DNA from: Pseudomonas neuropathica
Lineage (GTDB): Bacteria; Pseudomonadota; Gammaproteobacteria; Pseudomonadales; Pseudomonadaceae
DNA length: 64,000 bases
Assembly: GCF_015461835.1 (NCBI RefSeq)
Contig: NZ_JACOPX010000002.1
Coordinates: 310,001-374,000 of the forward strand
Direction of reading: 5' to 3'
Made by a program: the position numbers and the translations under genes. The notes below the pieces were generated by a model. It ran no database searches and was not told the origin of the DNA. It was given only the letters and a program-made list of their open reading frames with translations. Positions 51,655-60,470 of this stretch are shown piece after piece; position 1 is the stretch's first letter, and each line of letters begins with the position of its first letter.

Positions 51655-51706
51655 AGAATTCTCCTTTCAATTTCGTCCGCGAGCCTGACTCGCGCTTCTG
51701 CCCCAA

Positions 51707-51737
51707 TATATGGGGCCGCAAAATCAGGCTTCAAGGG
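51707..51737 (-). promoter_or_regulatory. Sigma-32 heat-shock promoter of grpE
   Basis: On the minus strand CCCTTGAAG (51729-51737), a 13-base spacer and CCCCATATA (51707-51715) match the RpoH consensus, with the same spacing as the dnaK promoter. Confidence 0.82.
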
Positions 51738-51854
51738 CCTTCAAACATTAACCCTACAAAAAAGTGTCGAATATTCATTCCTCAATGCACTAAGCAGATT
51801 TACGGTTCAAGCAAATCGACCTAAGGGAGGGCATTGTCAGCGCGAAACAAAACA

Positions 51855-51870
51855 CTGTATAAATAACCAG
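51855..51870. promoter_or_regulatory. LexA box upstream of recN
   Basis: CTGTATAAATAACCAG fits the pseudomonad SOS box CTG-N10-CAG, 24 bases before the recN ATG. recN is a classic strongly SOS-induced gene. Confidence 0.82.
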
Positions 51871-51894
51871 ACCTTTTGCTTGGGAGCGGCCTTT

Positions 51895-53568
51895 ATGCTG
51901 GTGCACCTGTCCGTACATAACTACGCCATCGTTGAACATCTCGATCTCGAACTTGATCGCGGGATGAGCGTGATCACGGGTGAAACCGGCGCCGGCAAGT
52001 CGATCATGCTCGACGCGCTGGGCCTGACCCTCGGCGATCGCGCCGACAGCGGCGTGGTGCGCCCCGGCGCCGACAAGGCCGACATCCTCGCGACTTTCGA
52101 TCTGGCGGACATCCCTGAAGCCAGCGCATGGCTGGCCGAGCGCGATCTGGAGACCGATGGCCCGTGCATTCTGCGCCGGGTGATCACCTCCGAAGGTCGT
52201 TCACGCGGCTACATCAACGGCACCCCCTGCCCGCTCGGCGACCTCAAGTCATTGGGCGAGTTGTTGATCGATATCCACAGCCAGCATGAACACCAGTCCC
52301 TGCTGAAAACCGATACCCATCGTCGCTTGCTGGACGAGTACGCCGGCGCTACTGACCTGGCCCGCCAGGTTCAGCTTGCCGCCCAACGCTGGCGCCAGAC
52401 TCGCCAGGAGCTGGAACGCCTTTCCAATTCCGGCGACGAACAACGCGCACGCCATCAATTGCTGAGCTATCAGCTTGAAGAGCTGGAAAACCTCGGCCTC
52501 GGTGATAACGAGCTGGAGCAACTGGAGCAGGAACACAAAAACCTGACCAACGCCGAAACCTTGCTGGGCATTTGTCGGCAAGTGGTCGAACAATGCAGCG
52601 AAAGCGATTCCGGCAATGTATTGAATGCACTGACTGCCAGCCTCAATCGCCTGTCGAGCGTGAACAATTCCGTTGGCGCACTGGGCGAAGCGAGCAGTTT
52701 GCTCACCAGCGCACAGATTCAGGTCGAAGAAGCCGTTGGCGAACTCAATCGCTTCCTCGATAACTTCGATGCCGATCCGGCGCGCCTGCAATATCTGGAA
52801 GAACGTCTCGACGCTATTTATACCCTGGCGCGCAAACACCGGATTCAACCCACCGAAGTCGGCGAAATGCAGCAGAAACTGCTGGATGAGATCGAAACCC
52901 TCAACGCCAATGACGAATCCATTGAGCGCCTGGGTGAAGAATTGGCCTCCTACGCCCGCCACTATCAGGAGAAAGCCCGAGAACTGAGCGATTTGCGTCA
53001 TCAGGCCGCCGGCAGTCTCGCCAGTGCTGTTGAGCAGGAAATTCAGCGACTGGGCATGCCGGGGGGACGCTTCACCATCGAATTGAAGGCCAACAGCAGC
53101 GACGAGTTATTGCCCAACGGGCTGGAGCAGGTCGAATTGCTGGTCAGCGCCAACCCGGGCCAGCCGCTGAAGGCGCTGGCGAAAGTCGCTTCCGGCGGTG
53201 AGCTGTCACGGATCAGCCTGGCGATTCAGGTCATCACCGCACAGACATCCCGTGTTCCGACGCTGGTATTCGACGAAGTGGACGTCGGCATCGGTGGCCC
53301 GACCGCAGAAATTGTCGGCCAACTGTTGCGCCGTCTCGGCGATCGCGGCCAGGTACTGACTGTCACGCACTTGCCGCAAGTGGCCGCGCAAGGCCATCAG
53401 CATCTGTTCGTGCACAAGGTGCGCGGTGAAGAGGCGACGCACACTGCCGTTTCCAAGCTGAGCAAGAACGACCGTATAGAAGAAGTGGCGCGCATGCTCG
53501 GCGGCATTGACCTGACCAAGGAATCCCTGGCCCACGCGAAAAAAATGGTGGTCACTGCCAAGGTTTAG
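51895..53568 (+). CDS. recN: DNA repair protein RecN (SMC-like ATPase)
   Basis: The 557-aa SMC-family ATPase acts in recombinational repair of double-strand breaks. Walker A GETGAGKSIMLDALG lies near residue 30; the coiled-coil arms run from about 160 to 370; the signature KVASGGELSRISLAIQ, Walker B TLVFDEVDVGIGG and D-loop are near 440-465, with VTHLPQVAAQGHQHLFV after them. ATG 51895 gives the standard 557 residues; the open frame extends much further back through grpE and is not coding there. A LexA box lies upstream and a terminator follows. Confidence 0.97.
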   Translation: MLVHLSVHNYAIVEHLDLELDRGMSVITGETGAGKSIMLDALGLTLGDRADSGVVRPGADKADILATFDLADIPEASAWLAERDLETDGPCILRRVITSEGRSRGYINGTPCPLGDLKSLGELLIDIHSQHEHQSLLKTDTHRRLLDEYAGATDLARQVQLAAQRWRQTRQELERLSNSGDEQRARHQLLSYQLEELENLGLGDNELEQLEQEHKNLTNAETLLGICRQVVEQCSESDSGNVLNALTASLNRLSSVNNSVGALGEASSLLTSAQIQVEEAVGELNRFLDNFDADPARLQYLEERLDAIYTLARKHRIQPTEVGEMQQKLLDEIETLNANDESIERLGEELASYARHYQEKARELSDLRHQAAGSLASAVEQEIQRLGMPGGRFTIELKANSSDELLPNGLEQVELLVSANPGQPLKALAKVASGGELSRISLAIQVITAQTSRVPTLVFDEVDVGIGGPTAEIVGQLLRRLGDRGQVLTVTHLPQVAAQGHQHLFVHKVRGEEATHTAVSKLSKNDRIEEVARMLGGIDLTKESLAHAKKMVVTAKV

Positions 53569-53583
53569 CAATGACAGAAAGCA

Positions 53584-53609
53584 CGAAGGCGACCCTTGGG
53601 TCGCCTTCG
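53584..53609. terminator. Terminator between convergent recN and fur
   Basis: CGAAGGCGACCC pairs with GGGTCGCCTTCG around a TT loop. A T-rich tract follows on the plus strand, so it mainly ends recN transcripts. Confidence 0.75.
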
Positions 53610-53643
53610 TTCGTTTCGCGAATGTGAAATTCGCGCGACATGC

Positions 53644-54048
53644 TTACTTTTTCTTGCGCACGTACAGCACCAGATTGTGATCTACCAGATCAACACCGTG
53701 CTCCTCGGCAATTGCCTTCTGGAGCTTTTCGATTTCCGGGCTGACGAATTCGACGACTTCACCGGTTTCCACGTTGACCATATGGTCGTGGTGGCCACCG
53801 TCGGCCAATTCGAATACCGCATGGCCGCCGTCGAAGTTGTGACGGACCACGAGGCCAGCCGCTTCGAACTGGGTCAGAACACGGTAAACCGTGGCCAGAC
53901 CGACGTCCTCACCAGCCTCCATCAACGCCTTGTAGACGTCCTCGGCACTCATGTGACGCTGCTCTGTAGAGTCGAGCATTTGCAGGATCTTGACCCGTGG
54001 CAGGGTCACTTTGAGGCCGGCTTTGCGTAGTTCGCTATTTTCAACCAT
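53644..54048 (-). CDS. fur: Ferric uptake regulator Fur
   Basis: The 134-aa Fe(II)-responsive repressor binds Fur boxes such as that in the piu locus of this window. The winged helix (SELRKAGLKVTLPRVKILQML, EDVYKALMEAGEDVGLATVYRVLTQFEAAGLV) is followed by the metal and dimer domain: DGGHAVFELADGGHHDHMVNVETGEVVEF. The usual C-terminal CxxC pairs of E. coli Fur are absent, as is normal in Pseudomonas. It is divergent from bamE/omlA across 97 bases and convergent with recN. Confidence 0.98.
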   Translation of the reverse strand: MVENSELRKAGLKVTLPRVKILQMLDSTEQRHMSAEDVYKALMEAGEDVGLATVYRVLTQFEAAGLVVRHNFDGGHAVFELADGGHHDHMVNVETGEVVEFVSPEIEKLQKAIAEEHGVDLVDHNLVLYVRKKK

Positions 54049-54145
54049 GGTCAGCTTTCTCGCGATGCTGCTTCGCAGCTTCTCTTAATGCGGGTATGAT
54101 CGGCGTTTACGTTGTCCCAGCCAAGATAGTGGAAGTCGCCCACCG

Positions 54146-54673
54146 ATGCAAAACACCAAGCTCTTGCTAACCAGTTTCACCTTTGTGGGACTGCTCGCAC
54201 TCGCCGGTTGTTCATTCCCCGGGGTTTACAAAATCGACATCCAGCAGGGCAATGTCGTCACGCAGGACATGATAGACCAGTTACGCCCGGGAATGACCCG
54301 GCCGCAAGTACGGTTTATCATGGGTAACCCTCTGCTTGTCGACACGTTCCATGCCGATCGCTGGGATTATCTGTACAGCCTGCAACCGGGTGGCGGTGAA
54401 CGCCAACAGGAACGCATCAGCGTTATTTTCAACTCAAACGACCAGCTTGTCAGCCTGTCCGGTGACTTTATGCCGGGCGTAAGCCGTGATGAAGCCATTC
54501 TCGGCAAGGACAATGGCACGACCGTGACCGCTCCTGCTGAGAACGCCGAGAAGCCAAAACCGGAAAAACCGGTCAAGCCAGGTTCCTTGCTGGATCAGAT
54601 CCAGAAGGACGTCGATGGTGTAGAAACCGTTCCGGTTCCAACACCAGAGCCGCTGGACACCTCGCCGCAATAA
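54146..54673 (+). CDS. bamE: Outer-membrane lipoprotein BamE/OmlA
   Basis: The 175-aa lipoprotein has a signal peptide with lipobox LALAGC (Cys22). It is a non-essential subunit of the BAM complex that inserts outer-membrane proteins. The SmpA/OmlA domain shows [36 protein letters not shown] and [15 protein letters not shown]. The C-terminal 50 residues are Pro/Lys/Glu-rich and disordered, longer than E. coli BamE. The promoter probably includes TATGAT at about 54096 in the short fur-bamE gap. omlA-fur divergence is conserved in pseudomonads. A strong terminator follows. Confidence 0.96.
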   Translation: MQNTKLLLTSFTFVGLLALAGCSFPGVYKIDIQQGNVVTQDMIDQLRPGMTRPQVRFIMGNPLLVDTFHADRWDYLYSLQPGGGERQQERISVIFNSNDQLVSLSGDFMPGVSRDEAILGKDNGTTVTAPAENAEKPKPEKPVKPGSLLDQIQKDVDGVETVPVPTPEPLDTSPQ

Positions 54674-54683
54674 TTTGCGACGC

Positions 54684-54716
54684 AATAAAAAACCCGGAAA
54701 TTCCGGGTTTTTTATT
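54684..54716. terminator. Bidirectional terminator between bamE and rnfH
   Basis: AATAAAAAACCCGGAA and its near-perfect inverse form a long stem with A and T tracts on both sides, serving both convergent genes. Confidence 0.9.
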
Positions 54717-54733
54717 GCCTGCGATTTGGCTTT

Positions 54734-55048
54734 TTACGCGTTTCGCGCTTTGGCCTCGGCAGCCTTGGCCGCTCGCAAGCGTCGAACCTCTTTCGGATCG
54801 GCAAGCAATGGGCGGTAAATCTCGATGCGCTCCCCTGCCTGAATAACCCGCGAGTCCCGGTCAGCAACCACTTTGCCAAAGATGCCCAGCGGGCACTCCG
54901 CCAGATTCAACTCGGGAAACTCGCTAGCGATACCCGACGCAAGCACCGCAGCCCGCACCGTCGCACCTTCATTGACGCTGAATGAGCGCAATACCTGACG
55001 ATCCACCGCCGCGTATACCACCTCTATCTCGATCACCGGCTCAACCAT
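54734..55048 (-). CDS. rnfH: RnfH family ubiquitin-fold protein
   Basis: The 104-aa small beta-grasp protein has IEIEVVYAAVDRQVLRSFSVNEGATVRAAVLASG, then LGIFGKVVADRDSRVIQAGERIEIYRPLLADPKEVRRLRAAKAAE typical of the RnfH/YfjF family. The function is not settled; it is not close to any rnf electron-transport genes here. The ATG lies inside the end of ratA (8-bp overlap), so the two are coupled, as in E. coli ratA-ratB. Confidence 0.9.
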   Translation of the reverse strand: MVEPVIEIEVVYAAVDRQVLRSFSVNEGATVRAAVLASGIASEFPELNLAECPLGIFGKVVADRDSRVIQAGERIEIYRPLLADPKEVRRLRAAKAAEAKARNA

Positions 55049-55475
55049 ACATCTGCTTGGCGCGCTGACAGAACGCGTCCACCAGCGTATTGGCCGCCTG
55101 ATTGAACAGCGGCCCCAGCGTCGCGCGCACCAGCGGCCCGGCGTAATCGAACGACAGATCCAGACTGATCTTGCAGGCCTTCTCGTTCAACACCTTGAAC
55201 ACCCACACACCGTGCAACTGATTGAACGGGCCTTCTTCCAGGTTCATTTCAATCGACTGCCCCGGCACCAGCGTATTACGCGTCACGAAATGCTGACTGA
55301 GCCCGCCCTTGGCTACGCCAACACTGGCGCGCATATGCTCCGGCGAGCTTTCCAGCACTTCCGCCGAGGAGCACCACGGCAGAAATTCCGGGTAGCGCGC
55401 CACGTCGTTGACCAGGTCATAGAGAAATTGCGCCGGGTACGGCAGCAACGCCGATCGTTGAATATGTGTCGTCAT
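55041..55475 (-). CDS. ratA: RatA/coenzyme Q-binding START-like protein
   Basis: The 144-aa protein of the SRPBCC/START fold. Marks are MTTHIQRSALLPYPAQFLYDLVNDVARYPEFLPWCSSAEVLE and a C-terminal ATLGPLFNQAANTLVDAFCQRAKQMYG. Members are named ribosome association toxin RatA in E. coli, but relatives of COQ10 bind ubiquinone and are required for respiratory function; the fold alone does not decide. ATG 55475 is chosen over 55505, which would overlap the adjacent transporter gene. It is coupled to rnfH downstream. Confidence 0.92.
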   Translation of the reverse strand: MTTHIQRSALLPYPAQFLYDLVNDVARYPEFLPWCSSAEVLESSPEHMRASVGVAKGGLSQHFVTRNTLVPGQSIEMNLEEGPFNQLHGVWVFKVLNEKACKISLDLSFDYAGPLVRATLGPLFNQAANTLVDAFCQRAKQMYG

Positions 55476-55482
55476 GTGAGCG

Positions 55483-56886
55483 TTACTTCCAGAGCTGAGC
55501 GGCAAACACTACAAGAATGCCGATGGGCGCCACGTAGCGCATCAAGAACAAAGACAGGGCGAACAGTAGCGGATTGCGGATCGACAACTCGTCGCGTACC
55601 GCTTCACGCCCCATCACCCATCCGGCAAACAGCACGAAACACAGGCCACCGAGCGGCAGCATGATCCGTGAGGTGAAGAAATCGATCACACCAAAGAAGT
55701 CCAGACCGCTCTGCGCACCCCATTGGTAGAGATGGAACATCCCGCCTTCGTTCACGAAAAATTTGGCTTCCTTCCAGATATTGAAGGAGAACACCGTGCC
55801 CAGACCGACGAACCAGCAAGTGAAGGCAAGCCAGAAAGTCACCCACGCGCGGCTGACTTTGGTGCGCTCAACCAGATAGGCAACCATCGGTTCCAACAGG
55901 GAGATCGCCGAACTCCAGGCAGCAATCGCCACCAGCACAAAGAACACCACGCCCATCAGTTGCCCGAACGCGACGTTGCCAAATGCAAATGGCAGGCTGA
56001 CGAACATCAGCCCCGGCCCTTCGCTAGGGTTCAGGCCTCCGGCAAATACAATCGGGAACAAGGCCAGACCGGCGATCAGCGAAACAAAGGTATCGAGCAG
56101 TGCCACGCCGACAACGGTGCCCGACAACGATGAGCTCTTCGGCATATAAGCACCGTAGATCATGATCGAACCGACACCGACGCTCAGCGAGAAGAACGCG
56201 TGCCCCATGGCCGGCAACAAGCCGTCGAGGACTTTTTCCGGGTGGAAGTCGAACATGAAATGCACGCCCTCCATGAAATGCCCGGTGGTCATGCTGTAAC
56301 CCAGCAACACCAGAATCATCACGAACAGCAGCGGCATCATGATGCGCAGGCTGCGCTCAAGCCCGGCGACCACGCCCTTGGCGATGACGAAGGCCGACAG
56401 CAGCATGAAAATCGTATGCCAAAGTGTCAGACGCCATGGATTGGAGATGACATTGCCGAAATAGGCGCCGACTTGATCGGCTGTGGCGCCCTGGAAGTCG
56501 CCGCGGCCCATATCGACAATGTAGTCCAGCGACCAACCGCCGACCACACTATAGAAAGACAGGATCAACAATGCCGTGATCATCCCGGCAAATGCGCCCC
56601 ACGACCATTTGCCCGAGTGCCCGGCTTCCAGTGCCAGCACCTTCAAGGCGTTCGCCGGACTTTGCCGGGCGCGCCGGCCGATCAGGGTTTCAGCGAGCAT
56701 GACCGGGATGCCGATCAGCGCGATGCACGCCAGAAACATCAGCACAAAGGCGCCGCCGCCGTAGACCCCGACCATGTAGGGGAACTTCCAGATACTACCC
56801 AGTCCCACGGCCGAACCGGTCGCGGCGAGTATGAATACCCAGCGGCTAGCCCAACTGCCGTGGACAGAAACCTTGTCTGTCGACAT
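55483..56886 (-). CDS. Sodium-dependent transporter, neurotransmitter:sodium symporter (SNF) family
   Basis: The 467-aa protein has about 11-12 membrane segments. The first unwound helix carries WASRWVFILAATGSAVGLGSIWKFPYMVGVYGGGAFVLMFL (Na and substrate site), and the typical FFSLSVGVGSIMIYGAYM and WSSAISLLEPMVAYL follow. Family members such as LeuT and MhsT import amino acids with Na+; the substrate of this one is not readable. It lies between smpB (divergent, 119 bases) and ratA, 7 bases downstream, as in PA4767-PA4768 surroundings. I see no feature that shows specific regulation. Confidence 0.92.
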   Translation of the reverse strand: MSTDKVSVHGSWASRWVFILAATGSAVGLGSIWKFPYMVGVYGGGAFVLMFLACIALIGIPVMLAETLIGRRARQSPANALKVLALEAGHSGKWSWGAFAGMITALLILSFYSVVGGWSLDYIVDMGRGDFQGATADQVGAYFGNVISNPWRLTLWHTIFMLLSAFVIAKGVVAGLERSLRIMMPLLFVMILVLLGYSMTTGHFMEGVHFMFDFHPEKVLDGLLPAMGHAFFSLSVGVGSIMIYGAYMPKSSSLSGTVVGVALLDTFVSLIAGLALFPIVFAGGLNPSEGPGLMFVSLPFAFGNVAFGQLMGVVFFVLVAIAAWSSAISLLEPMVAYLVERTKVSRAWVTFWLAFTCWFVGLGTVFSFNIWKEAKFFVNEGGMFHLYQWGAQSGLDFFGVIDFFTSRIMLPLGGLCFVLFAGWVMGREAVRDELSIRNPLLFALSLFLMRYVAPIGILVVFAAQLWK

Positions 56887-56967
56887 CGTTTATCACGCCC
56901 AAGCGTTAGAAAAAGAGGCCGCATTGTCCGGGATTCACTCAACCTGCTCAAGCACGCAGCAACACCG

Positions 56968-56996
56968 TAGCCGACGGCGGTTTATCTCCATATAAT
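56968..56996 (+). promoter_or_regulatory. smpB promoter with -10 box close to the start codon
   Basis: TATAAT (56991-56996) follows TAGCCG (56968-56973) by 17 bases. The start point expected about seven bases after the -10 box would fall at 57003, three bases before ATG 57006. No Shine-Dalgarno is visible. Confidence 0.55.
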
Positions 56997-57005
56997 GCCG
57001 CCCCT

Positions 57006-57488
57006 ATGGCTAAACAGAAGAAACACCCAACAGGGACCATCGCGCAGAACAAAAAGGCGCGACACGATTACTTCATCGAGCATAAGTTCGAGGCTGGTCT
57101 GGTCCTGGCCGGCTGGGAAGTAAAAAGTCTGCGGGCAAGCAAGCTACAGCTGGTCGACAGCTATGTTCTGCTCAAGGATGGCGAAGCATGGTTGCTCGGC
57201 AGCCACATCACGCCTCTGATGACCGCAAGTACCCACGTCATCGCTGACCCGGTGCGCACACGCAAATTGCTGCTCAACCGCCGCGAGCTGGAAAAGCTTG
57301 CCGCCGCTGTGCAGCAAAAGGGTTACGCCTGCGTCTGCCTGTCCTGGTACTGGAGCAAGCACATGGTCAAGTGCGAAATTGCTCTGGGCAAGGGCAAGAA
57401 GGAATACGACAAGCGTGATACCGAGCGCGAGCGTGATGCCGGTCGTGAACTGCAACGTGCGGTGCGCAATAAGGGCAAGGAAGACTAG
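57006..57488 (+). CDS. smpB: SsrA-binding protein SmpB
   Basis: The 160-aa partner of tmRNA rescues stalled ribosomes. Motifs: [50 protein letters not shown] and the basic C-terminal tail [21 protein letters not shown] that enters the decoding channel. The conserved N-terminus [10 protein letters not shown] fixes the ATG at 57006, nine bases after a TATAAT box. No tmRNA gene is seen in this window. It is divergent from the sodium symporter and convergent with lldR. Confidence 0.97.
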   Translation: MAKQKKHPTGTIAQNKKARHDYFIEHKFEAGLVLAGWEVKSLRASKLQLVDSYVLLKDGEAWLLGSHITPLMTASTHVIADPVRTRKLLLNRRELEKLAAAVQQKGYACVCLSWYWSKHMVKCEIALGKGKKEYDKRDTERERDAGRELQRAVRNKGKED

Positions 57489-57511
57489 TCTTCCCCCCCT
57501 TGAAAGCAAAG

Positions 57512-57579
57512 ATCGCAGCCTTCGGCAGCTCCTACACTGGGATTCGCCTTTCCCTGTAGGAGCTGCCGCAGGCTGCGAT
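57512..57579. repeat. 68-bp REP-type doublet, family 2, copy 2
   Basis: ATCGCAGCCTTCGGCAGCTC and its inverse partner GAGCTGCCGCAGGCTGCGAT enclose a short spacer. The element spans exactly 68 bases, as at 19661-19728, and lies between the stop codons of smpB and lldR. Confidence 0.85.
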
Positions 57580-57595
57580 CTTTTGCTTTAAAGAA

Positions 57596-58363
57596 TCACA
57601 TCCCCTTGCGTCGCTCCGCCCGGGCCATGCGCTGAACCTCTTGCCGCACCTCTTCCAGCACTTCCTGCACATACAAGATATGTCGGCTGGAGACTTCTCG
57701 CGCCTGCTCCGCGCGACCTTCAATAATCGCCAGATACAATTCCCGATGCTGGGTAATCAGCATGTCGCGAGTTTCCGTACGCTGCTTGTACATGCCGCCG
57801 ATGTTGGTGACGACGTTGCGCTTAAGCAGATCGAACAGCCCGCGAATGGTGTGCAACAGCACGGCGTTATGGCTGGCTTCGGCAATCGCCAGGTGGAATT
57901 TCGCATCTGCCGCGCCCTCCTCCGCCCGACTGACTTCATCGTGACGCGAATAGCAGTCCTGCAACTCTTCAAACGCGGCGGTCAGCCGCTCACGATCGAC
58001 ATCGGTGGCGCGCAATGCGGCGTAATAGGCGCACGATGCCTCCAAAGTATGCCGAAACTCCAGCAGATCGCGCTGTGCCTCAGGATTGCTTTCGAGCAAC
58101 TGCAGCAGCGGATCACTGAACGTCGAGCCGAGGCTTTCCACGACATAGTTGCCGCCGCCCTGACGACTGACCAGCAGACCTTTGGCCGCCAGTTTCTGAA
58201 TCGCTTCACGCAGCGACGGCCGTGATACGCCAAATTGTTCTGCCAGCGTGCGCTCCGCCGGCAACCGCTCACCGGACTTCAGCGTGCCCTCAAGGATCAT
58301 CCCCTCAAGTCGCTCGACAATATCGTCAGACAAACGGCGCTGACGTATCTGATCAAACCCCAT
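57596..58363 (-). CDS. lldR: Lactate-responsive repressor LldR, GntR/FadR type
   Basis: The 255-aa regulator has an N-terminal winged helix, RLSDDIVERLEGMILEGTLKSGERLPAERTLAEQFGVSRPSLREAIQKLAAKGLLV. The C-terminal FCD all-helical effector domain (about 95-235) has the metal/effector ligand pattern with conserved His in KFHLAIAEASHN and ITQHRELYLAIIEG. It represses the divergent lldP-lut operon, and lactate relieves repression, by analogy with P. aeruginosa PA4769. A perfect palindromic operator lies between the two genes at 58558-58574. Confidence 0.93.
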   Translation of the reverse strand: MGFDQIRQRRLSDDIVERLEGMILEGTLKSGERLPAERTLAEQFGVSRPSLREAIQKLAAKGLLVSRQGGGNYVVESLGSTFSDPLLQLLESNPEAQRDLLEFRHTLEASCAYYAALRATDVDRERLTAAFEELQDCYSRHDEVSRAEEGAADAKFHLAIAEASHNAVLLHTIRGLFDLLKRNVVTNIGGMYKQRTETRDMLITQHRELYLAIIEGRAEQAREVSSRHILYVQEVLEEVRQEVQRMARAERRKGM

Positions 58364-58510
58364 AACTCATTTCTCCACGATCCCGACCGCTCGCCGGGCT
58401 CTCTATTCTGGCCTATCGGCGCCTTGCCGACACCTACCAGACACCACTTGCGCAAACCAGATCAGATGCGATCTGCACCGCTTGTTCGACAAAAGTTTCA
58501 GGGCGACAAA

Positions 58511-58540
58511 TTGACACACCGACACCAAGGCTTTTACCCT
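58511..58540 (+). promoter_or_regulatory. Candidate promoter of lldP
   Basis: TTGACA (58511-58516) and TACCCT (58535-58540) are 18 bases apart. The start point falls near 58547, so the LldR operator at 58558 would lie just downstream and could block elongation or clearance. Confidence 0.5.
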
Positions 58541-58557
58541 AGCCAACAGCGATTGTA

Positions 58558-58574
58558 AATTGGTCTTACCAATT
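58558..58574. promoter_or_regulatory. LldR operator
   Basis: AATTGGTCTTACCAATT is a 7-3-7 perfect inverted repeat of the ATTGGT...ACCAAT type bound by LldR/FadR-family regulators of lactate genes. It stands 51 bases before the lldP ATG. Confidence 0.82.
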
Positions 58575-58625
58575 ATCCAAGAACGCTGACAGTGCCTGAC
58601 CAACAACAATTAGGGGCCACCCCAT

Positions 58626-60320
58626 ATGCAAACCTGGCAACAGCTCTACAGCCCGCTCGGCAGTCTCGGCGTATCCGCACTCGCGGCCGTCATTCCCATC
58701 GTGTTCTTTTTCCTCGCATTGGCGGTGTTCCGCCTCAAAGGCCACGTGGCCGGGAGCATCACCCTCGCACTGTCGATTGCCGTGGCGATCTTCGCGTTCC
58801 ACATGCCGGTCGACATGGCCTTCGCCGCTGCCGGGTATGGCTTCGCCTACGGCCTGTGGCCGATTGCCTGGATCATTGTCGCGGCGGTGTTCCTTTACAA
58901 ACTGACGGTCAAAAGTGGTCAGTTCGAGGTCATTCGCAGTTCGGTGCTATCGATCACTGACGACCAGCGTCTGCAGGTGCTGCTGATCGGCTTCTGCTTC
59001 GGCGCATTTCTGGAAGGCGCCGCCGGTTTCGGCGCGCCCGTGGCGATTACTGCCGCGCTGCTGGTCGGACTCGGCTTCAACCCGCTGTACGCCGCCGGCC
59101 TGTGCCTGATTGCCAACACCGCACCAGTGGCGTTCGGCGCCCTGGGGATTCCGATCATCGTTGCCGGCCAAGTCACCGGTATCGACGCGTTCAAGATCGG
59201 CGCCATGACCGGTCGCCAACTGCCGTTGCTGTCGCTGTTCGTGCCGTTCTGGCTGGTTTTCATGATGGACGGCCTGCGCGGCGTACGTGAAACCTGGCCG
59301 GCTGCGCTGGTTGCAGGCCTGAGCTTCGCCATCACCCAATACTTCACCTCGAACTTCATTGGGCCAGAATTGCCGGACATCACCTCGGCGCTGGCCAGCC
59401 TGATATCGCTGACCCTGTTCCTGAAAATCTGGCAGCCAAAACGCACCGCAGGCGCGCAAATCGCCGGCGCCACGTCGAGCGCAGCGATCACCGCCAGCGT
59501 CGGCGGTTTCGGCCAGAAGCGCACCACCGTGGCGTCGCCTTACAGCCTCGGAGAAATTTTCAAAGCCTGGTCGCCGTTCCTGATCCTCACCGTACTGGTG
59601 ACCATCTGGACACTGAAGCCTTTCAAAGCGATGTTCGCCGCTGGCGGTTCGATGTACAGCTGGGTATTCAACTTCGCGATTCCGCACCTTGATCAATTAG
59701 TGATCAAAAGTGCGCCCATCGTGGCCACCCCTACCGCCATTCCCGCGGTGTTCAAACTCGACCCGATTTCCGCGACCGGCACGGCGATTTTCTTCTCCGC
59801 ACTGATCTCGATGCTGGTCTTGAAGATCAACTTCAAAACTGGTCTGACCACTTTGAAAGAGACCTTCTACGAACTGCGCTGGCCCATTCTGTCGATCGGC
59901 ATGGTGCTGGCGTTCGCCTTCGTCACCAACTACTCCGGCATGTCTTCGACCATGGCGCTGGTATTGGCAGCGACCGGCGCGGCGTTCCCGTTCTTCTCGC
60001 CATTCCTCGGCTGGCTGGGCGTGTTCCTCACCGGTTCGGATACTTCATCCAACGCCCTGTTCAGCTCGCTGCAAGCGACCACCGCTCACCAAATCGGCGT
60101 CAATGACACCCTGCTGGTGGCAGCGAACACCAGCGGCGGCGTGACCGGCAAGATGATCTCGCCGCAATCGATCGCCGTGGCCTGCGCCGCGACCGGCCTG
60201 GTGGGCAAGGAGTCGGATCTGTTCCGCTTCACCCTCAAGCACAGCCTATTCTTTGCAACGATTGTCGGTTTGATCACCCTGGCTCAGGCCTACTGGTTCA
60301 CTGGCATGTTGGTGCACTAA
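58626..60320 (+). CDS. lldP: L-lactate permease
   Basis: The 564-aa inner-membrane lactate/proton symporter of the LctP family. About 12-14 hydrophobic segments; family marks include [47 protein letters not shown] and [44 protein letters not shown] near the C-terminus. Family members transport L- and D-lactate and glycolate. It is the first gene of lldP-lutABC-dld and is under LldR control. A 150-base gap with strong hairpins separates it from lutA. Confidence 0.95.
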   Translation: MQTWQQLYSPLGSLGVSALAAVIPIVFFFLALAVFRLKGHVAGSITLALSIAVAIFAFHMPVDMAFAAAGYGFAYGLWPIAWIIVAAVFLYKLTVKSGQFEVIRSSVLSITDDQRLQVLLIGFCFGAFLEGAAGFGAPVAITAALLVGLGFNPLYAAGLCLIANTAPVAFGALGIPIIVAGQVTGIDAFKIGAMTGRQLPLLSLFVPFWLVFMMDGLRGVRETWPAALVAGLSFAITQYFTSNFIGPELPDITSALASLISLTLFLKIWQPKRTAGAQIAGATSSAAITASVGGFGQKRTTVASPYSLGEIFKAWSPFLILTVLVTIWTLKPFKAMFAAGGSMYSWVFNFAIPHLDQLVIKSAPIVATPTAIPAVFKLDPISATGTAIFFSALISMLVLKINFKTGLTTLKETFYELRWPILSIGMVLAFAFVTNYSGMSSTMALVLAATGAAFPFFSPFLGWLGVFLTGSDTSSNALFSSLQATTAHQIGVNDTLLVAANTSGGVTGKMISPQSIAVACAATGLVGKESDLFRFTLKHSLFFATIVGLITLAQAYWFTGMLVH

Positions 60321-60345
60321 ACCTACACCCGAAATGGAAATAACC

Positions 60346-60438
60346 GACGCCGATCCGTGATTTCGGCGTCCGCAATTCACAACCCGGTCTGTAAGGCTGC
60401 TGAAAGCAACGCTCTTTATATTCAGCAGCCGCCACAGA
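60346..60438 (+). other. Hairpins between lldP and lutA
   Basis: Stem 1 is GACGCCGA/TCGGCGTC (60346-60370). Stem 2 is GGCTGCTGAA/TTCAGCAGCC (60395-60430), extended outward by TCTGT/ACAGA. Neither is followed by a T run. They could protect or process the mRNA so that lldP and lutABC are expressed at different levels. Confidence 0.5.
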
Positions 60439-60470
60439 CGGATAACCGGGCCCACCCGGAGACACGCCTG

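Noticed and set aside
51067..51894. The upstream extension of the recN frame through grpE
   Set aside because: The family length of 557 aa and the LexA box fix the start at 51895; the extension is antisense to grpE.
55041..55475. A type II toxin-antitoxin system (RatA with RnfH/RatB)
   Set aside because: The toxin name comes from one E. coli study. The fold is COQ10/START-like and the pair is a conserved core operon, not a mobile toxin module.
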